64,000 bases of DNA. It comes from Desulfuromonadales bacterium (GTDB lineage Bacteria; Desulfobacterota; Desulfuromonadia; Desulfuromonadales; BM103). The notes below the pieces were generated by a model. That model had not been told where the DNA came from and did not search any database. It worked only from the letters and a program-made list of their open reading frames with translations. A program made the position numbers and the translations under genes. Location of the stretch: NCBI GenBank assembly GCA_027065695.1, contig JAMONP010000071.1:1-64000 (forward strand). Reading direction: 5' to 3'. Numbering within the stretch: the first letter of the stretch is position 1; every line of letters starts with the position of its first letter. Of the stretch, positions 53,922-61,879 are shown piece by piece.

Positions 53922-54512
53922 ATGACTCCTGTATTGAAAACATTACTAAGTGTAGTGCTGTTTACGTCGTTGTGTGTGTGGATTTCACCTGCGGATGCTG
54001 ACATTTATCGGTACGTGGATGCAAGTGGCCGTATCCATTTTACTGACACGCCGACCAACGGGCGCTGGAATATGTACCGCAAGGAAGCCCCCTCTGCCGG
54101 ATCGGAGAATCGCTCTTATCGTGATATTATTCGCCATCATGCCAGTTCTTATCGCCTTGAGGAAGCCTTGGTAAAAGCAGTGATAAAAGTAGAGAGTAAT
54201 TATCAACCACGTATAGTTTCCAAGAAGGGAGCTCAAGGATTGATGCAGTTGATCCCCGAGACAGCAAAGTCTCTCAAAGTTAATAACCCTTTTGATCCAT
54301 CAGAAAATATCCGTGGTGGCAGTGAATATCTGCGGCGCATGCTTGATCTTTTTAATGGCGACCTGGAGTTGGCTCTTGCCGCTTATAACTCAGGTCCTTC
54401 TACGGTGAAACGCTATGGCGGCATCCCGCCCTATGATGAGACCCGTAACTACGTCAAACGTGTAAAACACTATCTTGATTATTACCGTCAGGCAGGGGAC
54501 ACCCTGTTATGA
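53922..54512 (+). CDS. Lytic transglycosylase (SLT) with DUF4124 domain
   Basis: An exported murein-cleaving enzyme of 196 residues. Signal peptide (TLLSVVLFTSLCVWISPADA, cleaved near DAD), then a DUF4124 segment (IYRYVDASGRIHFTDTPTN), then the SLT domain: catalytic Glu in AVIKVESNYQP, SKKGAQGLMQLIPETAKSL, NPFDPSENIRGGSEYLR and LALAAYNSGP. The ATG at 53922 follows GGTGAGATTTG. The stop overlaps the pgsA start by four bases. Confidence 0.92.
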   Translation: MTPVLKTLLSVVLFTSLCVWISPADADIYRYVDASGRIHFTDTPTNGRWNMYRKEAPSAGSENRSYRDIIRHHASSYRLEEALVKAVIKVESNYQPRIVSKKGAQGLMQLIPETAKSLKVNNPFDPSENIRGGSEYLRRMLDLFNGDLELALAAYNSGPSTVKRYGGIPPYDETRNYVKRVKHYLDYYRQAGDTLL

Positions 54513-55096
54513 ACCTGCGCACAGGTTTGCTTAACCTGCCCAACCTTCTGACTCTTGCACGGGTTGCTGCAGTCCCCGTCGTGATGGTCCTTATGCTCTC
54601 TGATTCACGAAGCTCCGGTATGTGGGCCGCTTTAATTTTTACCATAGCCGCTATCACTGATTTTGTTGATGGCTGGTTGGCTCGTAAATGGCAAGTTGTT
54701 ACTGTGCTCGGCAAGTTCCTCGACCCCTTAGCAGATAAGCTTATTGTCATGGTCGCACTGATCATGCTGATCCCTCTTGATCGAGTACCGGCATGGGCTG
54801 TTTTTCTGATTCTGGCTCGCGAGATGGTTGTGACAGGCTTGCGGTCAATTGCTTCATCGGAAGGGATCATTATTGATGCAAGTGAGCTTGGCAAATACAA
54901 AACAATCTATCAAATGGTTGCTATACCAGGCTTGATGCTGCATTATGACTTCTACTGGTTCTTTGGCCTGGAGTGGAGTATCTTTCATGTAAATGCGCAT
55001 AGTTTTGGCATTTTCTTCTTTTATATCGCTTTTGTCCTGACACTCTGGTCAGGATTCGACTATCTGCAGAAGTTCTTCCGGGTGTTTGCTCGTTAA
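54509..55096 (+). CDS. pgsA: CDP-diacylglycerol-glycerol-3-phosphate 3-phosphatidyltransferase
   Basis: Makes phosphatidylglycerol phosphate in the inner membrane. The 195-residue protein has the CDP-alcohol phosphotransferase motif D-x2-DG-x2-AR-x8-G-x3-D-x3-D, seen as DFVDGWLARKWQVVTVLGKF followed by LDPLADK. Membrane helices surround it. The C-terminal half is slightly longer than in E. coli. It is translationally coupled to the transglycosylase gene. Confidence 0.93.
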   Translation: MNLRTGLLNLPNLLTLARVAAVPVVMVLMLSDSRSSGMWAALIFTIAAITDFVDGWLARKWQVVTVLGKFLDPLADKLIVMVALIMLIPLDRVPAWAVFLILAREMVVTGLRSIASSEGIIIDASELGKYKTIYQMVAIPGLMLHYDFYWFFGLEWSIFHVNAHSFGIFFFYIAFVLTLWSGFDYLQKFFRVFAR

Positions 55097-55146
55097 ACTT
55101 TCCCTTACCGGCGAATAACCTTTATCCTGGCGTGAGTAAATTTCGG

Positions 55147-55176
55147 TTGACTTGTCGGGAGGGCTTTTGCTATAAA
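55147..55176 (+). promoter_or_regulatory. Promoter of tRNA-Gly
   Basis: -35 TTGACT (55147-55152), 18-bp spacer, -10 TATAAA (55171-55176). The tRNA begins 33 bp after the -10, and a small hairpin (GTCGTCACTGACGAC) lies in the short leader. Confidence 0.7.
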
Positions 55177-55208
55177 GTGCATCCGTCGTCACTGACGACC
55201 TTAAATTT

Positions 55209-55283
55209 GCGGGACTAACTCAGTGGTAGAGTGCGACCTTGCCAAGGTCGAAGTCGCGAGTTCGAATCTCGTGTCCCGCTCCA
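55209..55283 (+). tRNA. tRNA-Gly (anticodon GCC)
   Basis: A complete cloverleaf of 75 nt with encoded CCA. The acceptor stem pairs GCGGGAC with GTCCCGC, the D arm is CTCAGTGGTAGAG, the anticodon arm CGACC-TTGCCAA-GGTCG places GCC at 55241-55243, and the T arm is GCGAGTTCGAATCTCGT. It has its own promoter and terminator. Confidence 0.97.
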
Positions 55284-55291
55284 AAGATAAT

Positions 55292-55325
55292 GCCCCATGG
55301 CTTAATTGCTGTGGGGCTTTTTTTT
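55292..55325 (+). terminator. Intrinsic terminator after tRNA-Gly
   Basis: GCCCCA pairs with TGGGGC around a 14-nt loop and is followed by TTTTTTTT. Confidence 0.9.
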
Positions 55326-55488
55326 GAGAAGCTGCAAATATGCAGGCTTCGCAATGATTGGACAATTCCCATTTTACAGTTGACACTCGACATCCTCAGA
55401 CGTTACAAAAACAGATCATTTGTCTATATTATATTTCGCTGAATGTTACATCTTATTATCGGGTTATTTCTTTGTAAGGAGGAGAGTG

Positions 55489-56286
55489 ATGTTGAAAAAG
55501 CTGTTGGTTACAACTGTTATTATGGTGTTCGTTGCTTGTCTGGGTTCAGTCGCCTTGGCTGAGCAAGCTGTATTGTCTGTTTCTGATTGTGTTAAGTGCC
55601 ACAATGAGCAACCTGCACAGATTGCCGCAAATGGTGCGTCTCATAAAACAGAAATCGATTGTCAGGAATGCCATGAAGGGCATCGTCCTAGTGTCGAAAA
55701 CAACATCCCTAACTGTAACGACTGTCATGAGGGTAGTAAGCACTACGAAGTTGAAGTAGAGTGTCTTAGTTGCCACAACCCGCATCAACCTTTAAATGTC
55801 CGTCTCGAAGGTGAACAGAAGGCAGTTTGTGTCTCTTGCCACCAAGGCCCCAATAAACAGATGATCGCTAATCCAAGCAAGCACGCAACCTTTGCTTGTA
55901 ACTTATGCCATGCTGATACCCACGGTAACATTCCCGAATGCACTGATTGTCATGAGCCGCATTCTGAGTCGATGACCCAGGCAAATTGTGCAACTTGTCA
56001 CCAGGCACATAAGCCTCTGGACCTGACTTATCCGGCCAACACCGCCTCCCAGCTTTGTGCTGCTTGCCACGATTCGGTCTTTGCAACACTGTCTGTAAGC
56101 AAGGCTAAGCATAGCCAGATTGCCTGTGCAACCTGTCATACCACAAAGCACAAGACTGTGCCTGAATGTAGTGACTGCCATGGTAAACCGCATGCTGAGA
56201 GTATGCATGAGCGCTTCCCGAAATGTGGTCAGTGCCATAATGTCGCGCATGATCTGAACAACTGGCCAGATAAGAAAAAGAAATAA
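55489..56286 (+). CDS. Dodecaheme c-type cytochrome (12 CXXCH)
   Basis: A 265-residue exported multiheme cytochrome. The ATG at 55489 follows AAGGAGGA and gives a signal peptide (KKLLVTTVIMVFVACLGSVA, cleaved at LAE). The mature chain has 12 CXXCH sites: CVKCH, CQECH, CNDCH, CLSCH, CVSCH, CNLCH, CTDCH, CATCH, CAACH, CATCH, CSDCH, CGQCH. Many extra His residues between them suit bis-His ligation, as in c3/c7-type and doubled-CXXCH families. No lipobox or beta barrel is present, so it is probably periplasmic. It and its 12-heme neighbour (11 bp apart) likely form a pair for moving electrons between inner and outer membranes. Exact partner unknown. Confidence 0.92.
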   Translation: MLKKLLVTTVIMVFVACLGSVALAEQAVLSVSDCVKCHNEQPAQIAANGASHKTEIDCQECHEGHRPSVENNIPNCNDCHEGSKHYEVEVECLSCHNPHQPLNVRLEGEQKAVCVSCHQGPNKQMIANPSKHATFACNLCHADTHGNIPECTDCHEPHSESMTQANCATCHQAHKPLDLTYPANTASQLCAACHDSVFATLSVSKAKHSQIACATCHTTKHKTVPECSDCHGKPHAESMHERFPKCGQCHNVAHDLNNWPDKKKK

Positions 56287-56297
56287 GAAGGTAATTT

Positions 56298-57155
56298 ATG
56301 GTTAACTATCGAATCATTCTTACCGTTTGTGCGTTGGTTTTTGTTGCAACCCTGGCGGGGTTCTTCCTGCCAGGGGATGCCTCTGCCGTAGAGCGTAAAT
56401 TGCCACAGGTAGACACATCCCTTTATGCAGAGATGCCAATTCCGCTGCAACCGGCTGAGTGTGGCCAGTGTCACGGTGGTCAGTTCTTAGGTCTGCGAGA
56501 CTCAGGTGGCAAGCATCGTTTTGCCTGTCAGGAATGTCATCAGGTTTTTCATGCGTACAACCCCAGGAAAAACAATTATGACGAGTTGATGCCTCTCTGC
56601 AGCACCTGCCATGGTCAGCAACATGGGGCTAAAAAGATTGACTGTCTTAATTGTCATCAGAACCCGCATACACCACTACAGATCCCGGCAATGGATCGTC
56701 TTGCCAAGGCTTGCGCCGATTGTCATACTGCTCCGGCAAAGGAACTAAAGAAATTTCCCAGCGCCCATACGGAGCAAGGTTGCCAGACTTGTCATCATGA
56801 CAAACATGGCTACATTCCTGACTGTGCAGAATGTCACGATGGCCATTACGACGATCAGCCTGTTCAGGATTGTATGAGTTGCCATACGCGGGTACACGCA
56901 CCCCTGCAAATTGGTTTTCCTCGTGATGCCAATGTTAAGACCTGTAGTGGCTGTCACGATAATGTTTATGGCAAGTGGCAGAGGACACCGAGCAAACATG
57001 GGCAGGTTTCATGTGTTACGTGTCATCAAGCACATGGCAAGATCCCCGATTGTACAGAGTGCCATGGCGTGCCTCATAACAAAAAGCAGATGGAGTTATT
57101 CCCTAAATGTTTGACTTGCCACATTGATGTGCATGATCTGCCGATAAAGAATTAA
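56298..57155 (+). CDS. Dodecaheme c-type cytochrome, paralogue of the preceding one
   Basis: A 285-residue exported cytochrome with a signal or anchor segment (IILTVCALVFVATLAGFFLP, followed by GDASA). It also has 12 CXXCH sites: CGQCH, CQECH, CSTCH, CLNCH, CADCH, CQTCH, CAECH, CMSCH, CSGCH, CVTCH, CTECH, CLTCH. Both proteins share features such as IPDCxxCH/IPxCxxCH and FPKCxxCH-VHDL or AHDL at the C-terminus, which suggests duplication. The start GTAATTTATG has a modest ribosome site. A strong terminator follows. It is likely part of a periplasmic electron conduit. Confidence 0.92.
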   Translation: MVNYRIILTVCALVFVATLAGFFLPGDASAVERKLPQVDTSLYAEMPIPLQPAECGQCHGGQFLGLRDSGGKHRFACQECHQVFHAYNPRKNNYDELMPLCSTCHGQQHGAKKIDCLNCHQNPHTPLQIPAMDRLAKACADCHTAPAKELKKFPSAHTEQGCQTCHHDKHGYIPDCAECHDGHYDDQPVQDCMSCHTRVHAPLQIGFPRDANVKTCSGCHDNVYGKWQRTPSKHGQVSCVTCHQAHGKIPDCTECHGVPHNKKQMELFPKCLTCHIDVHDLPIKN

Positions 57156-57182
57156 GCCAAGTTGTAAATTAATTGCATGTCT

Positions 57183-57216
57183 AGGGGTTGGCCTGACCGG
57201 GCCAACCCCTCTTTAA
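57183..57216 (+). terminator. Intrinsic terminator after the cytochrome pair
   Basis: AGGGGTTGGCC pairs with GGCCAACCCCT around a short loop, followed by CTTTAATT. Confidence 0.85.
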
Positions 57217-57275
57217 TTGTCTGTGATAAATGCATTGAAAAGCTGAATTTTGCCTGTTGCAAGAGGGCTTTTCGC

Positions 57276-57304
57276 TTGACACATTTCACGCCCTTTGGTA
57301 TTCA
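57276..57304 (+). promoter_or_regulatory. Promoter of tRNA-Cys
   Basis: -35 TTGACA (57276-57281), 17-bp spacer, -10 TATTCA (57299-57304), with the tRNA starting 18 bp later. Confidence 0.7.
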
Positions 57305-57321
57305 GAGACACTCTTTTAGAT

Positions 57322-57395
57322 GGCCCCGTCGCCAAGTGGTAAGGCAGAGGTCTGCAAAATCTCCATCACCAGTTCGAATCTGGTCGGGGCCTCCA
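57322..57395 (+). tRNA. tRNA-Cys (anticodon GCA)
   Basis: A complete 74-nt cloverleaf with encoded CCA. The acceptor stem pairs GGCCCCG with CGGGGCC. The D arm is GCCAAGTGGTAAGGC, the anticodon arm GAGGT-CTGCAAA-ATCTC has GCA at 57354-57356, and the T arm is CCAGTTCGAATCTGG. Confidence 0.97.
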
Positions 57396-57398
57396 GTT

Positions 57399-57433
57399 AA
57401 ACCCTCGTAATTTTATATTACGGGGGTTTTTCT
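57399..57433 (+). terminator. Intrinsic terminator after tRNA-Cys
   Basis: AAACCCTCGTAA pairs with TTACGGGGGTTT (11 of 12), followed by TTTCT. Confidence 0.85.
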
Positions 57434-57519
57434 ATTTCAATTGTCTCTCCTCATTTAACCTTCGTTTAATTATTATTCATGCCTTTTATAGCGACAACCA
57501 CCATTTGGATATTATTACA

Positions 57520-57535
57520 ATATAGGTATCTATAT
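57520..57535. promoter_or_regulatory. Perfect inverted repeat in the gntR upstream region (candidate operator)
   Basis: ATATAG-GTAT-CTATAT lies in the very AT-rich, roughly 270-bp stretch between tRNA-Cys and the GntR-family gene. The same stretch holds a possible -35 TTGACA (57605-57610) and a TATAAT (57643-57648), too far apart to be one promoter. An operator role is speculative. Confidence 0.3.
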
Positions 57536-57707
57536 GATATTATTCCTTTTTATTGATTGTGACAAACAAATGACGTGGTAAAATAAAACATTGTTATTAT
57601 TATCTTGACAGGATTTATGTGTTTTGGATAGCGTGTGTCAATATAATTCATAATTATAAATTATAGCTTGTGCTTATGAAGACAAGTTAAGCTTGTAAGG
57701 GTCATCT

Positions 57708-58373
57708 ATGAATAAAGATACTCGAATATCGACAAAGGCCCTATACCAGGAAGTTGCTGCACGTCTAAGTGAAAGAATTTACTCTCAGGACTTAAAACCT
57801 GGCGATGCAATAGATGAGCAGGCTTTAGCTGAAGAGTACGGGATCAGTCGCACGCCTATGCGAGAAGCCCTCAAAGTTCTTCATTCTGAGGGTCTTGTCG
57901 TTTTGGAACCCCGCCGAGGATGTTTCGTCACAGAGCTTAGTGGGCAGGATATCGACGAGCTTTTCCCGTTGATGGCTTTGCTTGAGGGGCGTTGTGCCTA
58001 TGAAGCAGTAAAAAAAGCCAAACCTGCTGATATAAAACGGATTGAAGAGTTACATAACAAGTTAGAAAAGTATGCGGCCGCGAATAATAGGGAAATGTAC
58101 TTTGAACAAAACTGTATATTCCATGAACTCGTACAAAAGTTGGCTGATAACAACTGGTTAAAGCGAACAACAAGCGATCTGCGCAAGTTTCTAAAGTTAA
58201 TGCGGGGACGACAGCTTCAGCTTGAAGGACGGCTTCAGGCTTCATTAGCAGAGCACCGGATGCTTCTGGCAGCCTTCCAGAACGGTAATCCGTCTGCTGC
58301 CGAAAAAATCATGCATGATCATTTGATAAGCCAATGGGAAGCTTTGCGCAAATACGATGCGCTTGCAGAATAA
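57708..58373 (+). CDS. GntR-family transcriptional regulator, FCD (FadR) subfamily
   Basis: A 221-residue regulator. The N-terminal winged helix reads RLSERIYSQDLKPGDAIDEQ, LAEEYGISRTPMREALKVLH and EGLVVLEPRRGCFV. The C-terminal FCD effector domain (about 80-215) is all-helical, with the metal/ligand His residues in FHELVQKLADNNWL and AEHRMLLAAFQNG. Such regulators usually respond to carboxylates or amino-acid-derived acids. It lies directly upstream of the ABC transporter genes on the same strand and is the likely local regulator. Confidence 0.9.
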   Translation: MNKDTRISTKALYQEVAARLSERIYSQDLKPGDAIDEQALAEEYGISRTPMREALKVLHSEGLVVLEPRRGCFVTELSGQDIDELFPLMALLEGRCAYEAVKKAKPADIKRIEELHNKLEKYAAANNREMYFEQNCIFHELVQKLADNNWLKRTTSDLRKFLKLMRGRQLQLEGRLQASLAEHRMLLAAFQNGNPSAAEKIMHDHLISQWEALRKYDALAE

Positions 58374-58526
58374 CCGTTTATTGGGATTATGAAGAAAAGT
58401 GCCGTCGGCGCAATTCCCGCAAAATCAAACGGCTGTAGATTTTCAGAAACGACGTAATAGGGCGTCAAGTGAAAGGTGCAGGTGAATGCTTCGCCAGTCA
58501 TACAACCAACCACGGAGGAAACAGTG

Positions 58527-59696
58527 ATGCAAAAGACATTTCGGATCTTAACTTTCCTGGTCATGGTCTGCCTTGTTGGCAGTCTTCTGACCACCGCTGC
58601 GCTGGCTAAAGAAAAGGTCAAAGTGGCGTTCATTGGCCCATTGACTGGCGGAGTCTCCGCCAACGGCATAGGCGGTCGTAACTCGGCCCAGTTGGCTGTA
58701 AACCTTCGCAACGCAGACCCCAGTGCTAAATACGAATATGAGATGATATCTTTGGATGACGAATGTAAGCCGAACATTGGTGTGCAAGTGGCGACGAAAG
58801 CGGCGGCTGACAAGCATGTGATTGCTGCAGCAACCCACTATTGTTCTGCCGTCGCGATGGGGGCTGTGGGCACTTACAATAAATTTGGCTTGCCGGTAAT
58901 TGTATGGGGTGCAGTGTTGCCAGATGTTACTTACGGCAATGATTACAAAGAAGTGCACCGGGTTAACGGTACCATGATCAACCAAAACCAGGTGGCCGCT
59001 AAATTCATGCGTGATATGGGCTACAAAACCTGGGTAATAATCCATGACACCACAGATTACGGCAAAGGACACAACACCTACTTCACCAAGGAACTTGAGA
59101 AAGTTGGCGGTAAAATTCTGGGTCGGTTTGGCGTGACTGCCGATCAACAGGACTTCACAGCCGAGTTGACCAAGGTCAAGCAACTCAACCCCGACGTTGT
59201 CTATTTTGGGGGCCTGACAAACATTGGTGTGCGAATTCGTTTGCAAATGGAAAAGTTAGGTGTTGATGCTCAATTCCAAGGCACCTCTGGGATAAAATCT
59301 GATGCCTTTCTCAATACCTTGGGGCCGTTATCAGAGGGTGCACTGTCGTTCCAGGAAGGGGCTCCAATCGACAAACTTCCAGGCGGCAAATACTTTACCG
59401 AACAATATGATAAGGCAGGCTTTGAGCGCGGACACGAAGCCTACGGTCCATTCGCCTTCGCGGCCATGAATCTGATACTTGACACAATTGAGGATGTTGG
59501 CCCCAACCGCAAGAAAGTACGTAAGTCTTTGAACAAGGTTAATGGTTATGAGTCTATCGTGGGCGAGATTTCCTTCGATGACCACGGTCAGAATAAGGTT
59601 GCGGCAATTACTAAATATGTTGGCCAAGATGGTAAATGGGTGGTTTGGGAAGACAGCGAATATGGCAATGGCAAGCGTAAGCTGAAAAAACTATAA
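58527..59696 (+). CDS. Branched-chain-amino-acid-type ABC transporter, substrate-binding protein
   Basis: A periplasmic type I solute-binding protein of 389 residues. The ATG at 58527 follows GGAGGAAA and gives a signal peptide (TFRILTFLVMVCLVGSLLTT, cleaved near ALA). Mature motifs are KVKVAFIGPLTGGVSANGIG, then DDECKPNIGVQVATKAAADK and IHDTTDYGKGHNTYFTKELE, as in LivJ/LivK-type receptors. Ligand may be a branched-chain amino acid, another amino acid or a small amide. A strong terminator follows it, so it is likely made in excess over the membrane parts. Confidence 0.9.
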   Translation: MQKTFRILTFLVMVCLVGSLLTTAALAKEKVKVAFIGPLTGGVSANGIGGRNSAQLAVNLRNADPSAKYEYEMISLDDECKPNIGVQVATKAAADKHVIAAATHYCSAVAMGAVGTYNKFGLPVIVWGAVLPDVTYGNDYKEVHRVNGTMINQNQVAAKFMRDMGYKTWVIIHDTTDYGKGHNTYFTKELEKVGGKILGRFGVTADQQDFTAELTKVKQLNPDVVYFGGLTNIGVRIRLQMEKLGVDAQFQGTSGIKSDAFLNTLGPLSEGALSFQEGAPIDKLPGGKYFTEQYDKAGFERGHEAYGPFAFAAMNLILDTIEDVGPNRKKVRKSLNKVNGYESIVGEISFDDHGQNKVAAITKYVGQDGKWVVWEDSEYGNGKRKLKKL

Positions 59697-59714
59697 CATT
59701 ATTTAGATGACTAT

Positions 59715-59757
59715 CCGGGGCAGTCGGTAAAGGTTGCTGTCTGCCCCGGTTTTTTGT
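59715..59757 (+). terminator. Strong intrinsic terminator between binding protein and permease genes
   Basis: CCGGGGCAG pairs with CTGCCCCGG around a 17-nt loop, followed by TTTTTTG. Partial readthrough would feed the downstream permease and ATPase genes. Confidence 0.9.
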
Positions 59758-59789
59758 CAAAATTAGAGTGCATAACAGGAGATGGCCTG

Positions 59790-60710
59790 ATGGATATCGG
59801 GTTTTTAGGTCAATATGTGGTCAACGGATTAATGCTCGGTATGATGTACAGCCTTGTTGCCGTAGGGTTCACGCTTTTCTTTGGTGTGCTCGACATTATC
59901 AAGTTTTCGCACGGGGATGTTCTCATGGTCGGAGCTTTTGCCGGTTTGACGACTTTTTTTGGTCTTGAGGCAATAGGCATTGAATCGGCTTGGATCCAAC
60001 TTGTTACCATTGTAGTTGTTTCCTGTGTACTGACGGGCATACTTGGTTCGATGATTGGTAAATACCTGGTTCTGCCGCTCAAGTCGGCACCTGCTCTTAA
60101 CACTCTACTGATTACCTTGATGGCGGGGACCGTGTTGCGTGAATGTATTCGTCTATTCTTCCCTGATGGATCTAATCCCAAACCGTTTCCATCACTGTTG
60201 CCGTCTGAATCCTATTCATGGGGGAATTTCACCCTTCGTCTGGACAGCCTGATGCTATTGATCTTTGGCACTCTTGTTATTGTTGCTATCAGCTTGTTAA
60301 TCAACAAAACAAAGTTGGGTCTAGCTATCCGCGCGGTTGCTCAGGATGGGGAGACTGCGAAGATTATGGGAATTAATTTCACGTTGGTGGTTATTGTCAC
60401 TTTTGCCATTGGCTCTGGTGTGGCTGCTATTGCCGGTATAATGAACGGCCTTTACTACAACGAGATTAATTTTGATATGGGGCTACTGCTTGGCGTTATA
60501 GGATTTAGCGCCGCTATCGTAGGGGGCCTTGGTAACATCTATGGAGCGATACTTGGCGGGTTTCTATTCGCCGGATTGCAAACCTTTGGCGCCGTAGCGC
60601 TTCCCTTTGCCAGTGCCTATAAGGATGTATTTGCCTTTGCTGTGATCATCATGATCATGGCATGGCGTCCGACAGGTTTGATTGCTGAACGAACAAGCGA
60701 AAGGGTTTAA
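59790..60710 (+). CDS. livH: ABC transporter permease LivH
   Basis: One of two inner-membrane subunits. The ATG at 59790 follows CAGGAGATGG; the frame extends upstream to 59754 but runs through the previous terminator region. The 306-residue protein has about eight membrane helices and the family motifs GQYVVNGLMLGMMYSLVAVG, FGVLDIIKFSHGDVLMVGA and AIRAVAQDGETAKIMGI (the EAA-like loop contacting the ATPases). The symbol reflects the family; the transported compound is not proven. Confidence 0.9.
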   Translation: MDIGFLGQYVVNGLMLGMMYSLVAVGFTLFFGVLDIIKFSHGDVLMVGAFAGLTTFFGLEAIGIESAWIQLVTIVVVSCVLTGILGSMIGKYLVLPLKSAPALNTLLITLMAGTVLRECIRLFFPDGSNPKPFPSLLPSESYSWGNFTLRLDSLMLLIFGTLVIVAISLLINKTKLGLAIRAVAQDGETAKIMGINFTLVVIVTFAIGSGVAAIAGIMNGLYYNEINFDMGLLLGVIGFSAAIVGGLGNIYGAILGGFLFAGLQTFGAVALPFASAYKDVFAFAVIIMIMAWRPTGLIAERTSERV

Positions 60711-60715
60711 CTAGT

Positions 60716-61879
60716 ATGTCCAACAAGATAGCCAGTCCTTCTCTTCCGATTAGTCTTGCCGTGATAGCCCTTGGAACAGCATTTGCCATCTTGTTCCTTG
60801 GGGCTGAAAACGAATACCTCATCGGCAGTCTTTTGGTCTTTGTCACACTTGCTGTTGTCGCGTCTTCAAAATTTAACATCCTGAATCGTATGTACGCAAC
60901 TTTTGCCGTGCATGAGGTTCTTATGCAGGCTGCTATTGTGGTTGCTACATTGCTTTTGGTTGCATGGTTCTATGACGATCATTTTTCGCTACTCATGATA
61001 ACGGCTGCAATGGTATATGCGATTGCGGCGATCGGCCTGAACATTCAGTTTGGTTATGCTGGTGTCTTAAATTTTGCGGGAGCGGCTTTTTTGGGGATTG
61101 GTTGCTACACGTCAGCAGTTCTGGGCCAATATACCAATCTGCCATCAATGTTGATTCTATGCTTGGGTGGCCTTGTTGCGGCTGTTATAGGCACAATCCT
61201 GATATTGCCGGTTTTGCGCACGAGCGGTCATTACGCTGCATTGGTGACCATTGCCTTCAGCATTCTTTTTAAGACATTTCTCGAAGTCAACGATGTCTTG
61301 GGTGGGCCACAGGGGCTTAACGTCAAGCCCACGGTCTTATTTGGCTGGAACTTCAATACCAACATTGAAATACGAGATGAATTCGAGGCATCTTTCTATC
61401 TGTGCTACGCATTGCTGGCTTTATTCCTTCTGGCTCTGGCGTTTATCTTTACTCGCCGATTGGAACGATCGTGGATTGGGCTCAGCATGGATTCAATCCG
61501 GCTCGACGAAACTGCGTCGGCATGTTACGGCTTGAACATAGCCCTGTGGAAGAGTGTCGCTTTCACCTTCGGTAACTTTCTGATTGGCGTAGCCGGTGCA
61601 ATGTACGGTCAGATGCTTGGCTACGTCGCGCCATCCAATTTCACTTTTGGCGACTCTTTGATCCTGGTGTCAATAGTCCTACTGGGCGGTATTGGAAATC
61701 CATGGGGCGTAATTACCGCTGCATCGATTGTCATACTTCTTCCCGAGAAATTTCAAATAATCCAGGAGTACCGGTTTCTTCTATACGGTATTGTCGTTAT
61801 TTTCATCTTGTTGTACCGGCCAAAGGGATTATTGCCGCGTCAACTCAGGAACTATCTGCCTGGAGGGATGAAGGCATGA
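60716..61879 (+). CDS. livM: ABC transporter permease LivM
   Basis: The second permease subunit, 387 residues with about ten membrane helices. GLNIQFGYAGVLNFAGAAFL and LERSWIGLSMDSIRLDETAS (coupling loop) and LGGIGNPWGV are the family signatures. The N-terminal 100 residues, with extra helices, are longer than in short LivM proteins but common in proteobacteria. The 3' end overlaps livG by four bases (ATGA). Confidence 0.9.
   Translation: MSNKIASPSLPISLAVIALGTAFAILFLGAENEYLIGSLLVFVTLAVVASSKFNILNRMYATFAVHEVLMQAAIVVATLLLVAWFYDDHFSLLMITAAMVYAIAAIGLNIQFGYAGVLNFAGAAFLGIGCYTSAVLGQYTNLPSMLILCLGGLVAAVIGTILILPVLRTSGHYAALVTIAFSILFKTFLEVNDVLGGPQGLNVKPTVLFGWNFNTNIEIRDEFEASFYLCYALLALFLLALAFIFTRRLERSWIGLSMDSIRLDETASACYGLNIALWKSVAFTFGNFLIGVAGAMYGQMLGYVAPSNFTFGDSLILVSIVLLGGIGNPWGVITAASIVILLPEKFQIIQEYRFLLYGIVVIFILLYRPKGLLPRQLRNYLPGGMKA

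Noticed and set aside
57177-57410. A 77-residue frame over the tRNA-Cys region
   Set aside because: It reads through a terminator, a promoter and the tRNA gene.
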